DNA of 5,521 nt from an uncultured Cellvibrio sp. (GTDB lineage: Bacteria > Pseudomonadota > Gammaproteobacteria > Pseudomonadales > Cellvibrionaceae). The translations under genes were made by a program, and so were the position numbers. Shown here one piece after another: positions 1 to 5,521 of this stretch. The notes under the pieces were generated by a model. That model was given only the letters and a program-made list of their open reading frames with translations, was not told the origin of the DNA and ran no database searches. The DNA lies in contig CAMPIG010000330.1 in NCBI GenBank assembly GCA_946886255.1, forward strand, positions 1-5,521. The letters run 5' to 3'. Numbering within the stretch: position 1 is the stretch's first letter; the number at the start of each line of letters is the position of its first letter.

Positions 1-151
1 TGCCCGCGCCCACGCTTTCGGGTAACCTTTTGCACAATAGATTATATTATATTACTAATTAAACTCACTGTTTTTGACTCAGCCTTAGCCTTGATAGCAG
101 TAACGCAGCATGCAGCTGCGCTGATCCTTATAGGCTCTTGAGTGGTAATTG
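1..151 (+). promoter_or_regulatory. Leader region with weak sigma70-like promoter candidate (30-58)
   Basis: This is the non-coding stretch before the dehydratase gene. The first 22 bases are GC-rich, then composition changes abruptly to an AT-rich block at about 36-62, as is common at a promoter. A possible -35 (TTGCAC, 30-35) is followed after 17 bases by a poor -10 (TACTAA, 53-58). A second -35-like TTGACT lies at 74-79 but has no convincing -10. A GAGTGG stretch at 140-145, six bases before the ATG at 152, is the probable ribosome binding site. No regulator-specific operator could be recognised. The promoter is a guess from base patterns only. Confidence 0.3.
104..120. promoter_or_regulatory. 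Short perfect inverted repeat in the dehydratase leader
   Basis: CGCAGC (104-109) is followed by five bases (ATGCA) and then its exact reverse complement GCTGCG (115-120). It lies 31 bases before the ATG at 152, where either an operator half-site pair or a small 5'-UTR hairpin could act. There is no T-run after it, so it is not an intrinsic terminator. A six-base match can arise by chance; the position is the main reason to note it. Confidence 0.25.
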
Positions 152-1894
152 ATGTCTGACAATAACAAGATCAAAAAACCCCTTCGCTCGGCGCAATGGT
201 TCGGCCAGAGAGATAAGAATGGTTTTATGTACCGCAGTTGGATGCGCAATCAGGGCATTCCCGAACATCATTTCCAGGGCAGGCCCATCATTGGTATCTG
301 CAACACCTGGTCGGAACTGACTCCCTGCAATGCCCATTTTCGTGAACTGGCCGACCGTGTACGGCGCGGTGTACTGGAAGCAGGCGGTGTACCGGTAGAG
401 TTCCCGGTATTTTCCAACGGTGAATCCAACCTACGCCCGACCGCCATGTTGACCCGTAATCTGGCCTCCATGGATGTTGAAGAATCGATTCGCGGCAACC
501 CCATTGATGGTGTTGTGCTGCTGGTGGGTTGTGACAAGACTACCCCGGCACTATTGATGGGTGCCGCCAGCTGTGACTTGCCGACGATCGTAGTCAGCGG
601 CGGCCCCATGCTCAACGGTAAACACAAAGGGATGGATGTAGGGTCTGGGACCCACGTCTGGCGAATGAGTGAAGAGTACAAGGCTGGGCTCATCTCGTTA
701 CAGGAATTTATGGATGCGGAAGCGGACATGTCGCGCTCCGCCGGCACCTGTAACACTATGGGTACCGCCTCAACCATGGCCTGCATGGTGGAAGCCATGG
801 GCGCTTCCCTGCCACAGAATGCCGCCATTCCGGCGGTCGACGCGCGACGCAATGCATTGGCCTTTGCCTCCGGTATGCGCATTGTGGAGATGGTGGAGGA
901 AGACCTGAAACTATCGCAATTGCTGACCCGCGACGCCTTTATCAATGCCATTCGAGTCAATGCAGCCATCGGCGGCTCGACTAACGCGGTGATCCATTTG
1001 AAAGCCATCGCACAGCGAGTCGGGGTTGAGTTGACGCTGGACGACTGGCAAACCTATGGACAAGACGTGCCGACCCTGGTCAATCTGCAACCGTCAGGTC
1101 GCTATTTGATGGAAGAGTTTTATTATGCCGGCGGGCTGCCGGTAGTGCTGCGCCGCTTGGGCGAGGCGGATTTGTTACATAAGTCTGCACACACGGCGAA
1201 CGGTAAAAGCTTGTGGGACAACAATCGCGACGCACCCTGTTACAACGATGAGGTGATTCGTCCGTTGAACAACCCCTTATGTGCAAGCGGAGGCATCTGT
1301 ATTTTGCGCGGCAACCTGGCACCACGCGGCGCAGTACTTAAGCCTTCTGCCGCAACGCCAGCATTGATGAATCATCAGGGCCGCGCAGTGGTATTCGAAA
1401 ATTTTGAGCACTATAAAGAGCGCATCATGGACCCGGATCTGGAGGTAGATGCCTCCTCTGTGATGGTGTTGAAGAACTGCGGACCAAAGGGTTACCCCGG
1501 CATGGCGGAAGTGGGCAACATGGGTTTGCCGCCGAAGCTGCTGAAACAAGGTGTAACGGATATGGTGCGCATCTCCGACGCGCGCATGAGCGGCACCGCA
1601 TTCGGTACCGTGGTGTTGCATGTGGCTCCGGAAGCCATGGAGCTGGGACCCCTGGCGGTGGTACAGGATGGCGATATGATTCATCTTGATGCGCACAGCG
1701 GACTGCTCGAGCTGGCAATTAGCCATGAAGAATTACAGGCACGCATCGCGCAATTGCGTGTCACGCGCAAACCGGTACAACCTGGCGGTTATCTACAGTT
1801 GTATATTGACCATGTGATGCAGGCCGATGAGGGCTGCGACTTTGATTTCCTGGTGGGCTGTCGGGGTGCTGAAGTACCCGCGCATTCTCACTGA
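152..1894 (+). CDS. araD: Sugar-acid dehydratase, IlvD/Edd family, probable L-arabinonate dehydratase
   Basis: Cytoplasmic iron-sulfur, Mg-dependent enzyme expected to remove water from an aldonic acid (L-arabinonate, possibly also D-fuconate or D-xylonate), giving a 2-keto-3-deoxy acid. The protein has 580 residues, the usual length for sugar-acid members. Cluster-ligand cysteines lie at C59 (TPCNAHF), C127 (VGCDKT) and C200 (GTCNTMG). K129 follows the second cysteine, and the C-terminal motif SDARMSGTAFG places S480 and T482. As I recall, these numbers coincide with those of the structurally characterised Rhizobium leguminosarum L-arabinonate dehydratase ([2Fe-2S], catalytic Ser480). The match supports the ATG at 152 over the TTG one codon upstream. 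GAGTGG at 140-145 is a plausible ribosome binding site. A 52-base gap separates it from the dehydrogenase gene, suggesting one operon. The symbol is ambiguous: the Azospirillum equivalent is called araC, and E. coli araD is a different enzyme. Dihydroxy-acid dehydratase (IlvD) is less likely given the sugar context; exact substrate is unproven. Confidence 0.9.
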   Translation: MSDNNKIKKPLRSAQWFGQRDKNGFMYRSWMRNQGIPEHHFQGRPIIGICNTWSELTPCNAHFRELADRVRRGVLEAGGVPVEFPVFSNGESNLRPTAMLTRNLASMDVEESIRGNPIDGVVLLVGCDKTTPALLMGAASCDLPTIVVSGGPMLNGKHKGMDVGSGTHVWRMSEEYKAGLISLQEFMDAEADMSRSAGTCNTMGTASTMACMVEAMGASLPQNAAIPAVDARRNALAFASGMRIVEMVEEDLKLSQLLTRDAFINAIRVNAAIGGSTNAVIHLKAIAQRVGVELTLDDWQTYGQDVPTLVNLQPSGRYLMEEFYYAGGLPVVLRRLGEADLLHKSAHTANGKSLWDNNRDAPCYNDEVIRPLNNPLCASGGICILRGNLAPRGAVLKPSAATPALMNHQGRAVVFENFEHYKERIMDPDLEVDASSVMVLKNCGPKGYPGMAEVGNMGLPPKLLKQGVTDMVRISDARMSGTAFGTVVLHVAPEAMELGPLAVVQDGDMIHLDAHSGLLELAISHEELQARIAQLRVTRKPVQPGGYLQLYIDHVMQADEGCDFDFLVGCRGAEVPAHSH

Positions 1895-1946
1895 CACAAT
1901 CAAACCCATTAACAACAGCATGCCCAAAACAACATAAGAGCCGTCG

Positions 1947-2717
1947 ATGAATCTCAGTAACCAGTACCCCAGTTTACGCGGGAAGATCGTATTGATTACC
2001 GGCGGCGCCTCCGGCATTGGGGCTAACTTGGTGGAAGCGTTTTGTCGCCAACATGCACGCGTAGCGTTTATCGATATCCGCAACGAGGATGCAGAAAAAT
2101 TAGTGGCATCGCTCAGTGATATTCCCGGCTGCACAGCGCCGGTGTATTACCACTGCAATTTATTGAATATTCCGCGCGTCCAGGAAACGATTGCCAGGGT
2201 GCGCAAGGAATTAGGGCTGGTGAGCGTGCTGATTAACAACGCCGCCAACGATGCGCGTCACGATTGTCGCAAGGTTACTGTGGCCTATTGGGATGAGCGT
2301 CTGGCGGTGAATTTGCGCCACCATTTTTTTGCGGCGCAAGCGGTTTACTGGCATATGAAAGAATTGGGCGGCGGCTCGATTATCAATCTGGGCTCCATGA
2401 GCTGGTACGCCACCCAGGGCGGCATGCCCGGCTACACCAGTTCGAAAGCCGCAATTGAAGGTTTGACACGCGGCCTGGCACGGGACATGGGCAGCGACAA
2501 TATTCGCGTAAATACCCTGGTACCCGGCTGGGTAATGACTGAACGACAACTGGCGATGTTGATGAACGAAAAAAGTGCGCAGACGATCCTCGATAACCAA
2601 TGCATGAAAAAAAATGTGATGCCGGAGGATATCAGTGCAATGGCGTTGTTTCTCGCGTCGGATGACAGCCGAGTGTGTACCGCCCAACACTTTATTGTCG
2701 ACGGTGGCTGGATCTAA
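1947..2717 (+). CDS. SDR-family NAD(P)-dependent sugar 1-dehydrogenase (XylB-like; L-arabinose or D-xylose)
   Basis: A classical short-chain dehydrogenase of 256 residues, predicted cytoplasmic. It has the Rossmann nucleotide motif TGGASGIG (18-25), an acidic D43 at the end of the second strand (usually favouring NAD+ over NADP+), the NNAAN motif (97-101), and a catalytic set N122, S150, Y163 and K167 (YTSSK). Family-typical segments include YWDERLAVNLRH (114-125), PGW near 193 and a C-terminal DGGW. These and the N-terminal YPSLRGK resemble Caulobacter crescentus XylB, the D-xylose 1-dehydrogenase, as recalled from memory. The likely reaction is oxidation of an aldopentose at C1 to its lactone, feeding the dehydratase encoded just upstream. 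With an arabinonate-type dehydratase and a YtfQ-type importer alongside, L-arabinose is as likely a substrate as D-xylose. AAGAG at 1936-1940, six bases before the ATG, serves as ribosome binding site. A convergent REP pair begins 13 bases after the stop. Family assignment is firm, substrate is not. Confidence 0.85.
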   Translation: MNLSNQYPSLRGKIVLITGGASGIGANLVEAFCRQHARVAFIDIRNEDAEKLVASLSDIPGCTAPVYYHCNLLNIPRVQETIARVRKELGLVSVLINNAANDARHDCRKVTVAYWDERLAVNLRHHFFAAQAVYWHMKELGGGSIINLGSMSWYATQGGMPGYTSSKAAIEGLTRGLARDMGSDNIRVNTLVPGWVMTERQLAMLMNEKSAQTILDNQCMKKNVMPEDISAMALFLASDDSRVCTAQHFIVDGGWI

Positions 2718-2730
2718 TCTAACTCGACCC

Positions 2731-2760
2731 GTAGGTCGGATTAGCGCAGCGTAATCCGAC
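2731..2760 (+). repeat. REP element copy 1 (GTAG head, + orientation)
   Basis: A 30-base imperfect palindrome made of head GTAG (2731-2734), stem arm GTCGGATTA (2735-2743), tip GCGCAGCG and returning arm TAATCCGAC (2752-2760). The nine-base arms match perfectly. In the tip, two more pairs can form around a GCA loop, leaving one unpaired G on the 3' side. A palindrome with a GTAG foot is the hallmark of REP sequences mobilised by REP-associated tyrosine transposases (RAYT, Y1 family). No such transposase is in the window. It sits 13 bases after the dehydrogenase stop codon and pairs with the inverted copy at 2861-2890. Confidence 0.9.
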
Positions 2761-2840
2761 AAAAAGGCCAACACAGTGCAGGAAATACGTTTTAACAATT
2801 CAACAGACACGAGAGCCAATAAAAATGCCGGGGTATTATT

Positions 2841-2863
2841 GACAATTGCATCCGGAAATTGTC
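2841..2863. promoter_or_regulatory. 23-base dyad overlapping a consensus -35 hexamer and the edge of REP copy 2
   Basis: GACAATT (2841-2847) and its exact reverse complement AATTGTC (2857-2863) are separated by nine bases that contain the small palindrome TCCGGA (2851-2856). A perfect consensus -35 hexamer, TTGACA, lies at 2839-2844 and overlaps the left arm. At 16-19 bases spacing the would-be -10 falls inside the REP element and is poor. The right arm shares its last three bases with the first arm of REP copy 2, so the two hairpins are mutually exclusive in RNA. It could be an operator or an RNA switch upstream of the binding-protein gene; this is inference from symmetry and position. Confidence 0.3.
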
Positions 2864-2890
2864 GGATTACGCTGTGCTAATCCGACCTAC
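2861..2890 (-). repeat. REP element copy 2 (inverted partner of copy 1)
   Basis: Read on the minus strand this is the same 30-base REP as copy 1, with one substitution at element position 16 (A instead of G in the tip). The GTAG head lies at 2887-2890, so copies 1 and 2 face each other with heads outward, separated by 100 bases (2761-2860). Together they form a BIME-like pair able to fold into two separate hairpins or one long stem. The element ends 60 bases before the ATG of the binding-protein gene. Confidence 0.9.
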
Positions 2891-2938
2891 AAAAGCGATT
2901 AATGTAATACGTGAACATCCAATAATTTCATTCGTCAC

Positions 2939-2945
2939 GAGGAAG
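2939..2945 (+). promoter_or_regulatory. Strong Shine-Dalgarno site of the binding-protein gene
   Basis: GAGGAAG lies five bases before the ATG at 2951. It is the best ribosome binding site in the window, in keeping with the high demand for periplasmic binding proteins relative to the other importer subunits. It contrasts with the ATPase gene at 4006, which has no clear site. Confidence 0.75.
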
Positions 2946-2950
2946 CAACA

Positions 2951-3898
2951 ATGAAAAGATTTTTACGCTCGCTCTACACCACCGCGCTGGCATCTACCCT
3001 GATGATCGCCGGTACCGCGTCTGCATTAACTGTCGGGTTTTCCCAGGTCGGTTCTGAAAGTGGCTGGCGTACCAGCTTTTCTGAGTCCGTAAAAGCCGAA
3101 GCCGAGAAGCGTGACATCACGCTGAAATTTTCCGATGCGCAACAAAAACAGGAAAACCAGATTAAAGCTGTACGCAGTTTTATTGCTCAGGGTGTCGATG
3201 CCATCATCATCGCGCCGGTGGTAGAAACAGGCTGGCAGCCGATCCTGATGGAAGCTAAACGCGCGCGGATCCCCGTGGTGATCGTTGATCGCAACGTGGC
3301 CGTCAATAGTGATTCGCTCTACCTCACCCGCATTGCGCCCGACTTCGAACTGGAAGGTGAAAAAGCCGCAAACTGGCTGATGGAAAAAACCGAAGGCAAG
3401 TGCAATATTCTTGAATTGCAAGGCACCGTTGGTTCCAGCGCTGCTATCGGGCGGATGAAAGGGTTTAACAAAGTTCTGGCACAACACCCGGATGCCAAAA
3501 TTGTGCGCAGTCAAACGGCTGAATTCACCCGCGCCAAAGGCAAGGAAGTGATGGAAAGCTTGTTGAAAGCCGAAGGCGGCGGAAAAAATATCTGCGCGCT
3601 GTGGTCGCACAACGATGAAATGGCACTGGGTGCGATTCAAGCGATTAAAGAAGCAGGTTTGCAGCCAGGCAAGGATATCTTCGTGGTATCCGTGGACGCT
3701 GTTGATGATGCGCTTAAAGCTATCGTCGACGGTACCATCAACGTGTCTGTGGAACTCAGCCCGCACCTCGGTGGCCCGGCCTTTGACGTGATCGAACAAT
3801 ACCGCAACGGTAAAAAAGATTTTGAAAAGTGGATTCGCATGGGCGGTAAAGTCTTCACCGCCGAAAACGCTGCCGATGAATTAGCCCAACGCCAATAA
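2951..3898 (+). CDS. ytfQ: Periplasmic sugar-binding protein of an ABC importer, YtfQ type
   Basis: The 315-residue substrate-binding protein is expected to capture a furanose sugar in the periplasm and hand it to the importer's permeases. An N-terminal signal peptide is clear: MKRFLR, a hydrophobic stretch (about 8-22), and a TASA cleavage site after A25. There is no lipobox cysteine, so the protein is probably soluble. The mature part closely follows E. coli YtfQ, the galactofuranose binder, from memory: GFSQVGSESGWR (29-40), QQKQENQIKAVRSF (64-77), APV (88-90), DRN (113-115), ELQGTVG (155-161), FTRAKGKEVMES (192-203) and HND (220-222). C151 and C215 lie at positions where YtfQ also has cysteines and may form a disulfide. 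Length is within a few residues of YtfQ. The related Shewanella AraU is assigned to L-arabinose, and the neighbouring pentose enzymes favour that sugar here. The gene is bracketed by REP pairs; the second begins two bases after the stop. Confidence 0.9.
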   Translation: MKRFLRSLYTTALASTLMIAGTASALTVGFSQVGSESGWRTSFSESVKAEAEKRDITLKFSDAQQKQENQIKAVRSFIAQGVDAIIIAPVVETGWQPILMEAKRARIPVVIVDRNVAVNSDSLYLTRIAPDFELEGEKAANWLMEKTEGKCNILELQGTVGSSAAIGRMKGFNKVLAQHPDAKIVRSQTAEFTRAKGKEVMESLLKAEGGGKNICALWSHNDEMALGAIQAIKEAGLQPGKDIFVVSVDAVDDALKAIVDGTINVSVELSPHLGGPAFDVIEQYRNGKKDFEKWIRMGGKVFTAENAADELAQRQ

Positions 3899-3900
3899 CC

Positions 3901-3936
3901 GTAGGTCGGATTAGGCGTGCAACGCCGTAATCCGAC
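3901..3936 (+). repeat. REP element copy 3 (long-tip variant)
   Basis: A 36-base form with the same GTAG head (3901-3904) and the same nine-base arms (3905-3913 and 3928-3936) as copy 1, but six bases longer at the tip. GGCGT (3914-3918) pairs with ACGCC (3922-3926) around the loop GCA, leaving one unpaired G at 3927. The loop and the bulged G are in the same register as in copy 1, so only the inner stem has grown by three pairs. It starts two bases after the binding-protein stop codon and would form a 14-pair hairpin at the 3' end of that coding region. No T-run follows, so it is not a standard intrinsic terminator. Confidence 0.9.
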
Positions 3937-3960
3937 ACTGTGTGAACGAATAATTTTCCC

Positions 3961-3990
3961 GTCGGATTACGCTGCGCTAATCCGGCCTAC
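3961..3990 (-). repeat. REP element copy 4 (inverted partner of copy 3)
   Basis: Read on the minus strand this matches copy 1 except for C in place of T at element position 6, which gives a T-G mispair (a G-U wobble in + strand RNA) near the base of the stem. The head lies at 3987-3990. It faces copy 3 across 24 bases (3937-3960), heads outward, forming the second and tighter BIME-like pair. Its end is 15 bases before the ATG of the ATPase gene, so it occupies the ribosome-loading region of that gene. Confidence 0.88.
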
Positions 3991-4005
3991 TGCGATGATT
4001 GATTT

Positions 4006-5508
4006 ATGTCTAACGCTACTGCTGTTCTCCAGTTACAGGGAATCCATAAAAAATTTCCCGGCGTTCACGCACTGAAGGGTGTGGATTTTACTTTGCGCGC
4101 TGGCGAGATCCACGCCCTGCTCGGGGAAAACGGTGCGGGTAAATCCACACTGATTAAAGTGATGACCGGTGTGTATACTCGTGACGGTGGTGACATTCTG
4201 CTGGACGGAAACCCTATTTTTCCCGGTAACACCGGCGACGCCCAGGCGTTGGGCATCAGCACCGTCTACCAGGAAGTTAACCTACTGCCCAACCTCAGCG
4301 TTGCACACAATATTTACCTTGGTCGCGAGCCGAAACGCTGGGGTTTGATTGATTGGAAAACCATCAATCAAAAATCCCACGCATTGTTGAAAGATTACGA
4401 TCTGGACATTGACGTTACACAACCGCTGTCCAGTTACTCGATTGCCGTGCAGCAGTTGATAGCCATCGCGCGCGGTGTCGACATGTCAGCCAAGGTGTTG
4501 ATCCTTGATGAACCCACGGCCAGCCTGGATGCGGACGAAGTGCAATCCCTGTTTCGCATCATGCGCAGCTTGAAAGAGCGCGGCATCGGCATTGTGTTTG
4601 TTACTCATTTTCTTGATCAGGTTTACGCGGTATGTGATCGCATTACTATCTTGCGTAATGCGGAACTGGTCGGGGAATTTGATGCAGCCACACTGACACG
4701 CCCCGAATTGGTGGGGCACATGTTGGGCAAAGAACTGGCGGCGCTGGAAGATCGTTTGCATCAAACAATCGGCGAGCAACAGGCACCACCGGCGTTAACA
4801 CTGACGCAGGTCGGGAAGTCCGGGTCGCTGGAACCCATTGATTTGCAGGTCGCACAAGGTGAAGTGGTCGGGCTGGCAGGCTTGCTCGGTTCGGGTCGTA
4901 CAGAATTGTGTCGATTAATTTTTGGTGTTGATAAAAAGCAAACCGGCACCGTTATTTTTCACGGCAAGGAAATCAATCTGTCGTCCACCAAAGAAGCCAT
5001 CGACCTTGGGATGGGTTTGTGCCCGGAAGATCGTAAGCACGATGGCATCCTCGGGCCACTGTCGATCCGTGAAAATATTATCCTGGCGCAACAAATCAAG
5101 CAGGGGTGGTGGCGATTTATTCCACGCAAACAACAAAATGCAATTGCGGAAAAGTATGTGAAGGATATCAATATCGCCACTTCTGATATTGAAAAACCCA
5201 TCGAGCAACTCAGCGGCGGCAATCAACAGAAAGTGATCCTGGCGCGCTGGCTTGCATCCAACCCCAGCCTGTTAATTCTCGATGAACCCACGCGGGGTAT
5301 CGACATTGGTGCCCACGCCGAGATTATTAAATTAATCCGGCAATTATGCGAGCAGGGACTGTCATTGATCGTCGCTTCTTCGGAACTGGAAGAACTGGTG
5401 GCCTTCAGCGATAAAGTGGTTGTGCTGCGCGATCACAAAAAGGTGGCCGAGTTAACCGGCAATGATATTCAACCCAATACCATCATGCGCGCGATTGCAT
5501 CCGCATAA
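4006..5508 (+). CDS. ytfR: Sugar ABC importer ATP-binding protein with two ATPase domains, YtfR type
   Basis: The 500-residue ATPase, with both nucleotide-binding domains in one chain, is typical of sugar importers of the RbsA/MglA/YtfR group. It powers uptake at the inner face of the membrane. Domain 1 has Walker A GENGAGKS (40-47), Q-loop Q89, Walker B VLILDEP (164-170) and H201. Its signature is irregular (SYSIAVQQ, 143-150, instead of LSGGQ), as I recall for E. coli YtfR. Domain 2 has a Walker A lacking lysine (GLLGSGRTE, 292-300), the PEDRK motif (340-344), a full signature LSGGNQQK (402-409) and Walker B LLILDEP (422-428). This unequal pair is normal for the family. The start is fixed because an in-frame TGA lies two codons upstream at 4000-4002. 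No convincing Shine-Dalgarno precedes the ATG, and REP copy 4 ends 15 bases before it. Permease genes are expected beyond the window. Confidence 0.92.
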   Translation: MSNATAVLQLQGIHKKFPGVHALKGVDFTLRAGEIHALLGENGAGKSTLIKVMTGVYTRDGGDILLDGNPIFPGNTGDAQALGISTVYQEVNLLPNLSVAHNIYLGREPKRWGLIDWKTINQKSHALLKDYDLDIDVTQPLSSYSIAVQQLIAIARGVDMSAKVLILDEPTASLDADEVQSLFRIMRSLKERGIGIVFVTHFLDQVYAVCDRITILRNAELVGEFDAATLTRPELVGHMLGKELAALEDRLHQTIGEQQAPPALTLTQVGKSGSLEPIDLQVAQGEVVGLAGLLGSGRTELCRLIFGVDKKQTGTVIFHGKEINLSSTKEAIDLGMGLCPEDRKHDGILGPLSIRENIILAQQIKQGWWRFIPRKQQNAIAEKYVKDINIATSDIEKPIEQLSGGNQQKVILARWLASNPSLLILDEPTRGIDIGAHAEIIKLIRQLCEQGLSLIVASSELEELVAFSDKVVVLRDHKKVAELTGNDIQPNTIMRAIASA

Positions 5509-5521
5509 CTTTCAGCCGAGA

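Noticed and set aside
1..25. Possible 3' end of an upstream gene (frame ending in TAA at 23-25)
   Set aside because: The GC-rich start and the composition change fit the end of a gene, but only seven codons are visible and other frames are also open, so no product or even frame can be supported.
268..1008. Long open frame on the minus strand inside the dehydratase gene
   Set aside because: Its translation shows no recognisable family motif and it lies wholly opposite a well-conserved gene; treated as an antisense shadow.
2211..2819. 202-codon minus-strand frame covering the dehydrogenase and running through REP copy 1
   Set aside because: It lies opposite the catalytic core of the dehydrogenase gene and would translate a REP palindrome; no protein family features seen.
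2731..2890. CRISPR-like repeat array
   Set aside because: The copies are in opposite orientations, unevenly spaced and only two per gap, with no regular spacers or cas genes.
3026..3799. 257-codon open frame on the minus strand inside the binding-protein gene
   Set aside because: It mirrors a confident YtfQ homologue, has no signal, domain or ribosome binding site I can support, and is best explained by codon bias of the real gene.
2731..3990. REP pairs as ends of a transposed cassette carrying the binding-protein gene
   Set aside because: The order binding protein then ATPase is the usual one for this importer family, so the gene is most likely native and the repeats were added around it.
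3901..3990. REP hairpins as intrinsic terminators
   Set aside because: The stems are strong, but no T-run follows either arm on the + strand, and the ATPase gene continues in the same direction directly afterwards.
3995..4075. Short overlapping frame starting at the ATG at 3995, 11 bases before the ATPase start
   Set aside because: It is out of frame with the conserved ATPase, ends after about 26 codons, and also lacks a ribosome binding site.
4006..5508. Irregular signature in domain 1 and lysine-less Walker A in domain 2 as signs of a broken ATPase
   Set aside because: Unequal nucleotide sites of this type are normal for double-domain sugar importer ATPases, and the remaining motifs are intact over the full expected length.

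Overview
The window reads as a chromosomal sugar-utilisation locus of a gammaproteobacterium. Four complete genes lie on the + strand. The moderate GC content, the closeness of the transporter genes to Escherichia coli ytfQ/ytfR, and the REP-type repeats with a GTAG head suggest a free-living plant-polysaccharide user such as a Cellvibrio relative. That assignment is inference; nothing here fixes the species.

Layout. Positions 1-151 are a non-coding, partly very AT-rich leader with a weak promoter candidate and a short dyad. Positions 152-1894 encode a sugar-acid dehydratase of the IlvD/Edd family, closest in motif spacing to L-arabinonate dehydratase. Positions 1947-2717 encode a short-chain dehydrogenase resembling Caulobacter XylB (pentose 1-dehydrogenase). 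The 233-base gap at 2718-2950 holds two inverted REP elements 100 bases apart, a 23-base dyad and a good ribosome binding site. Positions 2951-3898 encode a secreted periplasmic sugar-binding protein of the YtfQ type. The 107-base gap at 3899-4005 is mostly a second inverted REP pair. Positions 4006-5508 encode a double-domain sugar ABC ATPase of the YtfR type. The window ends 13 bases later, where one or two permease genes (ytfT/yjfF type) would be expected.

How the genes work together (inference from families): the binding protein and ATPase belong to an importer for a furanose-form sugar, L-arabinose and/or D-galactofuranose being the best guesses. The dehydrogenase would oxidise the sugar at C1 to the lactone. 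The dehydratase would convert the corresponding aldonic acid to a 2-keto-3-deoxy acid. This is the upper part of the non-phosphorylating pentose pathway. The lactonase, the lower-pathway enzymes, the permeases and a regulator are not in the window.

The least ordinary content is between the genes: four REP elements in two convergent pairs, one pair on each side of the binding-protein gene. The second pair starts two bases after that gene's stop and ends 15 bases before an ATPase start codon that has no obvious Shine-Dalgarno sequence. I found no CRISPR, tRNA, rRNA, transposase, phage gene or clearly novel protein system.
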